NCBI GenBank assembly: GCA_946894095.1
Contig: OX335656.1
Location: 7,455,001 to 7,519,000 of the forward strand
Length of the DNA stretch: 64,000 nt
Reading direction: 5' to 3'
From: Incurvaria masculella
Lineage: Eukaryota; Arthropoda; Insecta; Lepidoptera; Incurvariidae
Shown: positions 18,998 through 31,200 of the stretch, piece after piece
Position numbering within the stretch: position 1 is the first letter of the stretch
Layout: the number at the start of each line of letters is the position of its first letter
Position numbers and translations under genes: made by a program
The notes under the pieces: generated by a model
Databases searched by the model: none
The model's input: the letters and a program-made list of their open reading frames with translations, nothing else
What the model was told of the DNA's origin: nothing

Positions 18998-21900
18998 ATG
19001 ATGGCGGATTCTGACGACTTTCTTGGCGGCGAGGCCGACTCTCTCGAAGAAACAAATGGATCATTGAACTTAGACAGTAGTCTCGGCGTAAGTATTCAAA
19101 AAGCAAAAATTCAAGCGTTGACTAACAAATGTTTGCTGAGCTGGAGTCAGTTATGTTAGTTCGTTTTCTGGACTTGGTAAGTACATGAACGATGTACTAT
19201 TAAGAAGCAATTCCCTCCATTTTACGAGAACGAAATGTTCATTTTCGCTCGGCTTGACTGAGAGATTAGGAGAACGAATGCTGGGGGGTAACTGGCGTAA
19301 GATATGAGAAAATATGTGAGGGAATCAGACGCTCTCTGAAGAAGAAGCTTCTGTGCTCTTACTGGGTAGAATATTTGCCATCCGTTTCTGACTGGTTCGG
19401 ATTTGATCGAATTCCTTCACATATTCTCTCACGCCGGTTGAGCCCCTGAGATTCGAAGACGGTTCTTGCGACGATTCTCAAGTCTTCCGACTGGCAAACT
19501 TGACATTACTTCCATGCATTTTATGTCACAAATTGACAGTCTCAGTATAAGTACACAAGCGAGGTGTGATGTGACCTGTGATAAAAAACTCTTTGAAAAC
19601 AAGTTCTATAGGAATCTGAAAATGTAAAGACCCTTACGCCCATTGCTACCATCCTCTAGCTACAAAATCCCAAAGTTACTTTTCGGTTACACCATACAAA
19701 TATGCCATGTAACCGAAAGTTACTTATCGAATTTCAGGTAGCCGGTAGTCTCAGTTCTCACCTAAATTGGCGTTTATGTAACTTCCAAGTTCCGTAAAAA
19801 CGTCAAACTCCATACAAGTTTTTACTAGATATTCTGTAGTTTTACTTCTTCAAGCTGTCAAAGTCAAACGCGGACTTCCGATTTGTATGAAAACGCGGAG
19901 TGGACATAAACGGCAACGTTGAGTAAGCTGTCAAATCAAGCTCGGACTCGCAAATGTTAGTTCGCTTAACGCCCACTGCGTGCGCTCTTCAATTTCTCCA
20001 TACATTTGAAAATGTCAGTCATTGTACCATCGCATTGAATAAAAAGATGGTAGACGGGTTGAAGGGTTTGTGTGGGTGGGAACTGACTTAATCAACACAT
20101 TTTTAGAGCACATTCGCACGCTGTGGCGATGTTTCGACTGTGTGGCATACGGTGCAGCGCCGGATTCTAAATTGCGCTATTGAAAGTGGTTATTTTCATA
20201 TTTTGGCACTAGACCCTTTCAGACCCTTAAAGACACTAAATACTTAAGTTAAAGTTATCCAACAATCGACCAGAATGTGGTACCTGATCAACTCAGATGT
20301 GAACATGCAAGTTGATTTTAAGGTGGCCCATCCCGCTCAACTCCCCATACAAACGGGGAAAGAAGATCACGTCCATATTTCTTGTCAGAGATCCCAAATT
20401 TTGCTCAAAATAGTTTTATTTGATTAAACTAGATGTCTGATGACCGTTGGCATTGTAAAATTGTGTTTGGTTTCAAAGTTATAAGGTCCAAAAGTACGAA
20501 TTCTTTGCGCGTTTTATGCAATAACTTTAGAGGTGGATTACGCAATGATAAAGTAACAACATCTTAAAATGATTAGTCATCAGACATAGCTTATTTAATC
20601 AAGATTTATAATCGATTTGGTTTTTGTTAGATTTTTGACTACAGCGCTCGTGGTTTACTTTTAGCTATAAGTCGTTTTGTAATTAAAATTTTCGTAAATC
20701 TTACCAAATCATACACTATGCACATTATCTTTTTTGTGGACATGTTGCATCTTCCTCATCACGGAGCCTGTCATTTTCTTTGAAACAGAGAAGGTCCCAG
20801 AGCGCAACAGCACGGTTTTGTATCGTGCCCGCGAATGTGTTAGTCCAGCCGGGTTGGGTCCCCTTAACGATAGGTTCGGTCATGTCAAGGCTGTGTATTC
20901 CTAGAATTAAAATAAGTTTTGGTATGAATGGGCAGGGGACAGAAGGCGAGGCAGGGAGCGGCGGCGCAGAGGTGCCCGACCTGGCTGCCATCAAGGCTCG
21001 CGTCCGCGAGATGGAGGAGGAAGCGGAGAAACTTAAGCAGCTTCAGACGGAAGTGGACAAGCAGATGAGCATGGGCAGCCCCCCTGGACTCAGTGAGACC
21101 TCAACACTTCTTTTTGTTAGCTGGTTTCACGCCGTTTTTCAAAGGTCGCAGGTTTGAATCCTGCTTCCGACGAATGTCAAGACCAATACTTTTTCAGATT
21201 CTTTCCAAAATCTGAAACTCAAATTAACAATTATTTTTAATGAATGTATTCTGAAATGACAATTGCAACACCATCTTTAGACTTTTATTATCCCTATTCA
21301 ACACTTGTATGATGTTAGCAATTTTTCCCTGCTATAATTTACCTATGGCGATACTGAGCTGGGGATGTCTGTCTACAAGGACTGTCTAAATGCACTGCCA
21401 AATTGCATTATTATCTCAAAACCTGTCTTCTCGTACGAATTTTAAAGTACGTACAGTGTATGGATTAAAATAATGAAACCACAAATTTTCTGATTTCTTT
21501 TACCATGACTGACATGGTGAATTATTTGTTCAGCATTTGTAATCATGTGCATGTCCCGACAGCGAGTCCACTCAACATGTCCATTGAGGAGAAAATGGAA
21601 GCGGACAACCGGTCGGTGTACGTGGGCAATGTGGACTATGGAGCCACTGCCGAGGAGCTGGAGCAGCACTTCCACGGGTGTGGCTCCATCAATAGGTATT
21701 GTACCTTCCTACTTTGCATGCATTGCTAAACAGGAAAATGTAAAAAAATATTATAGGCATATTGACTGTGCGGTGTCCTTTAACAGACAATATGGTGCAT
21801 ATTTTATTATATGAATAAGATTTATGAATCGAAATAATAGATGATGGTTTCACCCAAACACATTTGGTCGCCTTGCAGCTTAAACTTTGAGTTTTACTCA

Positions 21901-24437
21901 GTTAGTTTTACTAAAACTGTTTGGTTAGCTTTTATTGTGTATCATTATTCAATGGTAAAGCTGTGGTTTCCTAGGATAGCGGTGCCGTCATAGAGCGGTC
22001 GTAATACAGCGTTGAATGACGTCACTAGAACGTTGTCTATGTAAACAAAATGGCACGGTTTCCTAGAGAGCGTTAACTGACACCGTAATGTCAAAAAGCG
22101 GTGCCGCCATTTGTATGACGGCCGTCTTGACGGTATCGATAGTTTAGTGAACGTTTTATTGATAGCGGTGAAGCAATTTTTAATACGTATTTGTGTTTTT
22201 TGACGTACAAAATGAGTTCCAACTCTTGGAGCAGCGAGGACGATAACATTTTAATAGATTTCGTACGTAACCATGAAGCTATTTATAATATAAAAAGTAA
22301 AGAATACAGAAAAAGTCAATTGAAACAGAATTGGTGGCATGAACTTGGAGTAATTTTAAATCACACAGGTTAGTGAGTGAATACAATTTACAAAAGGTTT
22401 ATTAATTATCTATTTTATCTATTTAATTATCTATTTCGTTTGACGTTTGTTTAAAATGACGGTCGTGGAACTTTCCACATGTTGTCACCGTAAAGACGGC
22501 CGTCTTTTTGCGTCCGTAATATTATGACCGCTCTATGACGGCACCGCTATCCTAGGAAACCAGAACTTAAGGCGCTAGAACTAGCCAACTACTCGCGCCA
22601 TACAAATGCACTTTTTAACAAATGTAATAATATGTAGTGAAACGCTTCAGCAAATCCAAATAGAACTCCAGACTGATAATGGATTGTTAATATTTTTTGA
22701 TTCCATCATTTATTTAAATAATAATAAAAATAAAAAAGTTGATTTTTCTCATTAGAAATCTGAAAGTAATTCGATTTCTAGATATAAGCAAAAACAGCAT
22801 ATATGCATAAATAAAAAATTCCATTTGCTTTTAGATTTCTACATTTAGTCAAAAAAGTTCGGAAATGGACACCGTTTCCGCAATGTATTTTGTATAGAAA
22901 AAGGAAACATACATTAACGAAAATAGGTTGATTCCTAGACAAGGAATCATATATTGTAAGAATGACACTTCTAATCGTCAGACTTCTGAAAAAAATACAA
23001 TATAGGTACACTTATGTAGTATTGCACCAACTAATTTATATTGCTCAATTCGTCATACTTTTTGATTTAGTATGAAATTGCGAAATACCAGCAGTGACCC
23101 TCGGCACGTGAACGCGTTCACGCTTGACCAGCTTTTAAACTGGAGCTTCAACTTCAACTTTCAAGCAGTTAACTATTCTACACAGATTGAAGAGTGTCAC
23201 TATGTATGTTTACTTTAATATATAGCACTTAATAAGAACAATGCACAATTAGAACTTGTTGCTCCACAGGGTTACAATATTATGTAATAAGTACGATGGA
23301 CACCCCAAAGGGTTTGCCTACATTGAGTTTGGAGATAAGGACAGCGTGCAGACCGCGATGGCCATGGACGAGTCCTTATTCAGAGGCAGACAGATTAAGG
23401 TATTTGATTATCAAATAGTTAATATTACAGTCATTTAAATGCAGTGCTTCATTGCATTGGTTATTTATGTAACCTTGTCTCTGGAGGAAAATATGTTTTG
23501 CAAAAAGTGCAAATTGAGACCCAGGCACAATCCTTATAATTATTTTTTTATTTTATATAAATCCTATAAATCTGCTGGCAGTTTCTGGGGGCAAAAATAA
23601 ATGCATCAGCTTCTAGCTGCTCATGAATACAGGAATGCTTTTATTGGTGATTCTGGCGAAAAATTTGCATATTAGCTGCTAGTGAATAAAGGTATTGTTA
23701 TTGATGATTCTGGGGGCAAACATACATGCATTGGCTTCTAGCTGCTAGTGAACATAGGTCTTATTATTGATGATTCTGGGGGGAAAACACATAAATCTAC
23801 TACTAGCTGTTATCACAATGTAGGCATTTCATTATGTGACCAAAGTATATGGGGACCACCAAATTTCATTTTTACGTCCCTTAGAGGTCCGTCTGTCACA
23901 GGGATGTATCTCATCAACCGTAATAGGTACGCAGCTGAAATTTACACAGAGTGTGTATTTATGTTGGTGCTGGAGCAACAAATACGTAAAATACAAAAAT
24001 GAAAGGGGGGCCGGGCCCCCTTCAATTTTTGTATTTACCACACAAAATATTTTTTTTGTGTTAAATCTTGTACGATGGTACGGAACCCTTCGTGTGCGAG
24101 TCTGACTAGCACTTAGCCGGTTTTTGTATAGAAAATGTCTCCCTAGTTAAAAACAAATACTGTCTCTTTAAACAAAACAAAATAACTCTGCATCTGTTTG
24201 CAGCATTCTATGAGCAGCCGAGTGTACCAGGCACCAGTGTAATAATGTGATTGTGGCAATGCGCAGGTGATGCCGAAGCGCACCAACAAGCCGGGCGTGA
24301 CGACGACGAACCGGCCGCCGCGCGGGATGCGCGGGCGCGGGCGCGGCTCGCGCGGCGGCTTCTTCTCGTACTCGGGCTACCGGCCCGTGCGGCGCGGCCG
24401 CGGCTACCGGCGCGGCGCCTTCTACTCGCCCTACTGA
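18998..24437 (+). CDS. Pabp2: nuclear poly(A)-binding protein 2 (PABPN1/Pabp2), five exons
   Basis: Pabp2 binds growing poly(A) tails in the nucleus, stimulates poly(A) polymerase and sets tail length. Exons: 18998-19087, 20936-21092, 21563-21695, 23270-23399 and 24267-24437. They join in phase (0, 1, 2, 0) with GT/AG borders and give 226 residues, close to the usual size in flies. Two ATGs in tandem (18998, 19001) can start it. Order: acidic N-terminus ([17 protein letters not shown]); a coiled-coil helix at about 45-75 ([20 protein letters not shown]); a single RRM at about 98-175 with RNP2 VYVGNV and RNP1 KGFAYIEF; and an Arg/Gly-rich tail ending RGAFYSPY, the family hallmark. A probable poly(A) signal is at 25894. 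Introns contain a MITE and a MADF-bearing element. Confidence 0.96.
20318..20867. mobile_element. TTAA-flanked MITE, copy 1 (Pabp2 intron 1)
   Basis: Begins TTAAGGTGGCCCATCCCG and ends with the complementary GGGTTGGGTCCCCTTAA. TTAA at both ends suggests a TTAA target duplication, as for piggyBac-type elements. About 550 bp, no coding capacity. The right end lies only 68 bp before Pabp2 exon 2, so the branch point and tract for that acceptor must fit between them or lie inside the MITE. Confidence 0.8.
21963..22562 (+). mobile_element. DNA transposon remnant with inverted repeats and a MADF exon (Pabp2 intron 3)
   Basis: Ends are inverted repeats of nearly 40 bp starting TGGTTTCCTAGGATAGCG at 21963, with the complement ending at 22562. 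Inside, 22212-22368 encodes a MADF/Myb-SANT-like DNA-binding segment. PIF/Harbinger transposons typically carry such a second gene, so this is probably a deleted Harbinger-type element. I could not find a clean target duplication. Confidence 0.7.
22212..22368 (+). pseudogene. MADF-domain exon of a Harbinger-like element
   Basis: ATG-started frame ([19 protein letters not shown]...) ends at a good splice donor (CACACAG|GTTAGT). The pattern [13 protein letters not shown]...[14 protein letters not shown] matches the first helices of a MADF domain: acidic start, aromatic Tyr and Trp at the usual spacing. The downstream exon is absent, so the gene is truncated. Confidence 0.6.
23836..24120 (-). 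repeat. interspersed repeat with GGTACGGAACCCT ends
   Basis: Shares ACGGTTCATGAGATAC-like, TGTGACAGACGGAC-like and GGTACGGAACCCT blocks with 33640-33945, 42150-42270 and 42345-42515. Lies in Pabp2 intron 4 near exon 5. Class unknown; no coding content. Confidence 0.6.
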
Positions 24438-25930
24438 GTGGCGGCCGCGCGCCTTCCGCGCCGCGCGGGGGCCGGCTGGCACACCGCGCGCACTACACTC
24501 TAAGGGACAATACCGGCTGCCGGAATTAGTCGTACGCCGCCGCCCAACCGCCGCGCGGCGCTGGTGAGCTACAGCTAAATTGGAATGTAAAGATAGATTA
24601 AGTTGAGTGGTCAAACGTAACTGTTCAGATGCTTTAGACATGGGAAGTGCGACGTACCTCGTCTTTTTGTGTGTGAGGAGTTTTGGAACTGTTATTTAAT
24701 GAATTTGGTAGATTTTGTTCGTTCAAAATTAAATTTGTGACTATGAAGGCAATAACGTAAGTCTAGATTAAATATTATAAATAGGTTGCATTGTTTTTGT
24801 TTACTCCATGTTTTATGATGTTTTTTTCAACATATTAGCTGAAATGAGTATAACATTTCCTACTTGCAACGTTTCCCTTGAATGCACTTTATATTTTTAT
24901 ATTATATGTGTGTCAGTATTGAGTTCTATACCTGTAAGTCTGAATTTTTAAGGTAGGTACAATTTGAATGTTGTTTCTTGTACATTATAAAATGTACTGT
25001 TCTGACCTGGTAAATGCCAAAAACTGAGCCGGAAATATTGTTTATTTAACAAAAAACATTCTAAAACCATTCTTATTTCTTGTATTGGTAATTTATTTGA
25101 TCAATGCGGGTTTTAAGATTTAACAATTGACTGAACAAAATTGAGAACAAAAGATTTATTTGGCTCAGCCTCAACCGGTCAGCTTCTGTGGATCTATTCG
25201 GCATGGATTTCACTAATTTACTAATGTTGTATGTGTTGTACCACCCTCAAACTTATGAGGAATAATGTGTTGGCATATTTCCAATAGTATGTGGATGAGG
25301 TTCTCTGCGACTACACATAATTAATATTACATACTACATACTACCATAAAAAGTGCCTGAAGTGTCTGATGCTGCCACATGATTGAGATTCTACTAATAG
25401 TCAGTATCATATTTTTTAATGACTTCTTTCTCTGCCCTTGTTTTAGAAATAATGCCAATTTTTCTAATCCTCCATTTGTAACCTGTGCTGTCATAAGTTT
25501 ACTTTGTTCATCATAATGTGCCTAGATTGACCTAGGAGGTCTATACGAGGTGACCATGGGGTCAGATATTCGGCCCTGCAACTAAAACTAACCGAAACTA
25601 GTACTTTCTTACATACGGATGACATTTTTGACACTAGTAAAGCATTATTTTGGTTAGACTTAGTTCCAACCTGAGTTGACATCTAGTGTTAGCAGTCCCA
25701 ATACCTACTAACTTTGAGAATGTAAAACTAAGTGTCTGTACAGGTTTTCAACTTGTAAACATTGTGTGGGCATATTCTCACCGATCGAAGGGTACTTGTG
25801 TAAGTGTTTAATTTGACTATATTGTTGATTCCATTCGAGTTTTTCGTTCACTATATATGTTAGCTTAGCCAATATTTATAATATGTCCATTAGAATAAAC
25901 TTTCTTGTTTTACTGGAATTTTATGGTTTC
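24438..25930 (+). other. Pabp2 3' untranslated region (probable)
   Basis: No open frame of interest follows the Pabp2 stop. The AATAAA at 25894-25899 is the best poly(A) signal, giving a 3' UTR of about 1.5 kb. Earlier signals may also be used. Confidence 0.5.
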
Positions 25931-26088
25931 TTCCTAATCTTATTTATAAAAAAATTAAAGAATCAGAAAATATAATTACATCACCAAAAAATTGGTGACA
26001 TTTAATGTAAGTGAGAAAATAAAATTTAAATGAGCAACCTGATTTTTCTTTCATTTACTGTCCTATTCACACAGCGAGAAAGGAAGGA

Positions 26089-26205
26089 CAGGATATTCCG
26101 GGAGGTCACAATAAGGCAAATGGCTGAATCCCGGGTTCACAGTGTAGAGACCAACCCTCTGATGCTAAATAGGTTGGTCTGCCTGCGTTAAGAGGTATTC
26201 AATTT
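26089..26205 (+). repeat. short conserved repeat (GACCAACCCTCTGAT family), copy 1
   Basis: About 115 bp containing AATGGCTGAATC, GGGTTCACA and AGACCAACCCTCTGAT. Two further copies at 37683-37815 (plus) and 38113-38250 (minus) share these blocks in the same order. Class unknown. Confidence 0.6.
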
Positions 26206-27231
26206 ATCACTGTTGTAACTTTTTGTTCTTACTTAACATTTTGATTTTAATATTGCATCTTTTGCAATCGAAATTTTTTTTGCTAGCAATTGAAAGAGAA
26301 TGAAATGTTTACTTTTATTATACACAAACCCGAACGATGCCAATGGCGAAACTCACGTACAAAAAGAGACGAAAGGCCGTGTGAGGGGGAATCCTAATTG
26401 CTTGCATCCTTAAAAATGGAGATTCCATTCAACTACATAATTACCCAACAGCACTCCTCCATCTGATCTAATAATGAAATGATCTGATCTAATAATTATT
26501 GAAAATGAAGCTAGAAATGAAGAAATGAAGAAAGAACTAAATTAATTTAATAAGGTAATTTGTATGTTGGCTCTTCTCGAACCAACAGATTGATAACGTG
26601 TCCAAATGTAGGTAACCTACTCATGAAATAATAATCGTCGAAAAAGTCAGATTATTGCGGTTTCAGGAATCACTGATCAATTTATTTAGTATAATCTCCA
26701 TTCTTAATTACTGCCTCTGATGCAAAGTGACATGTGCGGCGCGTTTGTTAACTGATGCCGTTAGAGTTGGTTCTAATGTAATTATATTACTGTCACATTT
26801 AAATATTGTCTTCAGAGGCCTGAACAGTAAGAATAGTATTATTAAAGAGTACTTTTTTCTAATTTAGTAATTTGTGCCAGAAATTCTGGCAAAAATATAA
26901 CTACAGTTGCAAGTGTTTAATTTAGAAATAAAAGTACATTGACATTATAGCGAGAAAACTTAAATGAACACACAATAAAGATAGAATTTTCCGTGGGCCA
27001 TCATTTACCCCTGGAGAAAACTAAGATTTCCATTATCTAGTAGGTGGTGCTGGTTTTAATATTGATCCTAATAAGGAATTTTGATTAACCAACTTCACAA
27101 AAGGAAACATTATGTTCGACCTAATATTTTACATATTTACCCCTGGATATAAACCTAATAATATTCTTAAATGATACAATTTATCTTCTTTAAAGTTTTA
27201 TTGGCTTTTATGAATTAGGAATTATATATAC

Positions 27232-28083
27232 ACTATGATCAATAAGTTCCGGGAATTTGTAGTTTGAATTTAAAACGCTTTACCGATTCGAATATTATTT
27301 TTTTCTCAGGATGGTACACCTTTCCTTGACACTCCTGCCAAATGTCAAATATTAAATGTCATTAGTAATTGTTTGGCGTCTGTTTATATCAATCAAGTTT
27401 TTGAAGTTTTGTGTTTCCAACGAAATCTCTTGTGCTGATGCATTCAAAATGCTACAAAAAGCCTACAGGGACTCTGCTCTCTCAAAAACAAGAGTATACG
27501 AGTGGTATAAAAATGGTCTCAAAGAAGTTGACGATGCACCTCGTCGTGGACATCAACTACCGATGATAACGTCGAAAAAGTTCAAGAAATCATACTCGAA
27601 AATCGTCAAACAGTCAATAAGGAGTACTAACTGGCCGTAATTAAGCGTTTGAGAGATGCTGTGCGTAGAAAACGACCGGAATTGTGGCAAAACAACTCAT
27701 GGATCTTGCACGATGACAATGCTCCGTCTCACAAAGCGCACATCGTGACCGATAATTTGACCAAACATACTGTAAATACAATCCAGCAGGCACCGTATTC
27801 TCCGGATATGGCACCATGTGACTTTTTCCTGTTCTCAAAACTTAAATTACCCCTTCGTGGAAAGAGATTTTCGAGCATCGATGAAATAAAATAAAATGCG
27901 ACGAAGGCATTGAAAGCCATTCCTTCACCGGACTATCAAAAGTGTATGGAAGAATGGGTTAAGCGTTGGCGTAGGTGCATCGCTTCAGACGGTTGTTATT
28001 TTGAAGGTGATAAAATAAATGTATCCGAAAATTAACACAATTTTTTTTAATTTATTAATTCCCGGAACTTTTTGATCATAGTA
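27232..28083 (+). mobile_element. mariner element with internal deletion
   Basis: Inverted ends read CTATGATCAATAAGTTCCGG on the left and its near complement on the right (TTCCCGGAACTTTTTGATCA), flanked by TA. The transposase is in pieces. 27420-27640 encodes the helix-turn-helix N-terminus (YRDSALSKTRVYEWYK). From 27640 the frame rejoins the catalytic core with HDDNAPSHKA and YSPDMAPCDFFLF, the second and third aspartates of D,D34D. The segment with the first aspartate is deleted, and a stop interrupts near 27891. At about 850 bp versus about 1.3 kb for full elements, it cannot mobilise itself. It lies between the converging 3' ends of Pabp2 and the F-box/E2 gene. Confidence 0.88.
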
Positions 28084-28266
28084 TTATATATTACATAGAG
28101 ATTATGAGAAGACTTTAAGAGTGGGTACATTTTGGATATGAGCAACCGTCTTCTATCCAGCAATAATACAAAATAAATTTCACAAATATTGTTTGCTGTA
28201 ATAGATATAAGGTCATGAATGGAACCAAATATGACGCTTAGCGATGTATTGTAGGACTTTGAAAGC

Positions 28267-31200
28267 TTAGTCGTACTCTATAGAGTTGAAGGGCAGTGCA
28301 TCGTGCATGGCGTACCGCCAGGTCCACTGTCGCGCCAGCGCCTCGAACGCCAGTCGGTCGCGCATGTACAGCTCACCCAGCTGGGGCTCCATGCACACCT
28401 GCATTACGTATTAGTGCAATATGGAATAACAGTCATATGCTACCTCATCACTATTCACCCGCTATATTAAGTATTCGCATAGAACGGTTATGTTCATTAC
28501 TGACAGTTCACACCGCCATGCGACGGGATCACTTAGTGCCCCAGAGCCACGTCTGACAGCCCGGCTTGTCAAACGGTAACTGTCGGCCCAGTATGGCATT
28601 GCACACCGGGAAACAGTAAGTTCGATCAATGTCATTTTTGTTTCATGATAGCAATAGAATCAATACCTTCTTTACTATGCCACACAGCTTCACTGAAATG
28701 CAGTAGTACATAAGACCAGACCAGAAAGCTTAAATAGTCTGCACCATGTCTCGTCACATAGTTAATTAGCCTCCTGATAAATGATTTGTTTCGAGGCTTA
28801 AGCAGAGCATTTTAAGTCCAACTCATTAAACAGCTTGCAGCCGTGACACCTTTTTATAGATGCATGGTGACATTAAATAAACACATGCTGGGTGGCAGTG
28901 GGATTGATTAGTGCACATATAAGTCAGCGAAGGTGGCCCGTAAGCTCAAACCGATACTGCATACAAACCCATACTTTGGGGTAATAATTTGAAATCCATC
29001 AATTTATTTCATTATTTTTACTAGTAATTATAGCCTGCAATTTATGGCTGCTTTTCACAAAGGTTTTTTAATGATGTCCAATCTATGCTTGCATGGGGAA
29101 CGTCGCTTACGGACTAACCATAATGAAGCATAAGAATACGTACAGCCGTGTATGGGTCGGTGAGCAGGCTCTGTATGGAGATGAGCACCTTGCTGATGGT
29201 GAGCGCAAGCGACCAGTTGTGGTGCACCGAGTCTATGCCGACGTCACCGTGCCGAGACACATTGGGGTGCAGGATTTTGGTGAGAAACCTCACCACCGGC
29301 GGGCTCATTGGATACCTGCACATACAACCCTTAACCACTCCTCTATACGGGTTGGCAAACTACCCGTCTGTTGAGCGTCAAGTCCGCTAAATCAAATGAC
29401 CTACTGTTTTTAAAAATAAAAACGCATTTAATAATATATATCTGGCAAAGAAATAATGGGTCTAATTATACATGTTTGATTGATAAAATATTCAAGAATT
29501 AGAAGAAAATTGGATGTCGTGCATAGAGTCAATAGTTATTATTTTTAAACAATTCAAAGATAAACTAACATCCTAACTTAGCATATGATATCTTTGCCTG
29601 GATCGGAAAGAGAATTAAAAAAAAAAAAATTTTCATTTTTAAAAAAAAACATTTCACATTTTAAAAAAAATCGTGACAAAAAAAATTGTCCACTTATTTT
29701 AAAGATAACACGGAAGGTAGATGAAATTACAAAAAAAATCTGTTACAAACAAGGGATATCCCTTAAGGTGGCCCATCCCGCTCAACTCCCATACAAACGG
29801 GGAAAGAAGATCACGCCCACATTTCTTGTTAGAGATCCCAAATTTTGCTCAAAATAGTTTCATTTGATTGAACTAGATGTCTGATGACCGTTGGCATTGT
29901 AAAATTGTGTTTGGTTTCTAAGTTATAAGGTCCGAAAGTTAGAATTTTTTGCACGTTTTATGCAATAACTTTGGAGGTGAATTACGCAATGATAAAGTAA
30001 GAACATCTTAAAAAGATTAGTCATCAGACATAGCTTATTTAATCAAGATTTATAATCTATTTGGTTTTTGTTAGATTTTTGACTATAGCGGTCGTGGTTT
30101 GCTTTGAGCTACAAGTCGTTTTGTAATTAAAATTTTCGGAAATCTTACCAAATCATACACTATGCACATTGTCTTTTTTGTGGACATGTTGCATCTTCCT
30201 CATCACGGAGCTTGTCTTTTTCTTTAAAACAGAGAAGATCCCAGAGCGCAACAGCACGGTTTTGTATAGTGCCCGCGAATGAGTTAGTCCCGCCGGGTTG
30301 GGCCACCTTAACTGCTAGAAATACCGTTGCCCGTACCTAGTTCCTTGACTGGCAACGGACAGCTGTGTTGGCTAAAATGCCCGTTGATGCTGTAATCATT
30401 GAAAAAAAAACCATAGATAAAGTTTATAAAGAAGCACAGAAAGTTTATAAAAAAGCACAGTGATCTAAAGGTGAAGTTAGTGTTACAAGAAGCATGAAGA
30501 CTCACCCATAGGGCACCTGAATGTAGAGATAGAAGATGCCGCCTTCGTAGGGCGAGCCGACAGGGCCGGTGATTGATGCCTGCCAGTGGCAACTTTTCAC
30601 ATCTAGTGGTAGCGCTGCGATTCCCTCTGGTGGGTCGTTCCGCATTATCTGTTGAAAATATGCTGAATTTTCAGGCAGTTTTTTTCCGAGGCCCGCTACC
30701 AAGGTGGAAGTTAGTAGGTACTTATTTTGTTTTTTTTATGTGTTATGCTACATACAACCAGATTAGCTGTTTTTCTTATTTATTTACTTATTTATTTATT
30801 TATTTACTTATTTATTTATTTATTTACTTATTTATTTATTTATTTACTTATGTAGTTATTTTTACCTTATTGGTTCTGTAGGCTGACATAATATTAATAA
30901 CAACGATTGTTGTTTTTGTGTTTGTTGTAGAGACAGCACCATAAGATATAAGTTTTTAAATTTACACCGTCAGTGCACATAATGGCGGTTAACACTTACG
31001 GTCATCTGGTGTGCCGCATAGTTTTTAACTTTTAGAAAAATAGAGATGAATCACAGATGAAAGGTTGGTTTTTTTAAACATTTGATGAAAACATACCCTG
31101 GAGGTTGTAATTAAGAGAAGGTTAATTCCCTTGGCACCCATGTCTACCAACAAAAACCAAATTGATTGTAAATCTTCATGAAACAACCTATGTCTGATGA

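Noticed and set aside
21115..21175. tRNA-like T-arm (GCAGGTTTGAATCCTGC) in Pabp2 intron 2
   Set aside because: The T-stem is perfect, but no matching D-arm, anticodon arm or acceptor 5' strand lies upstream. At most it is a tRNA-derived fragment.
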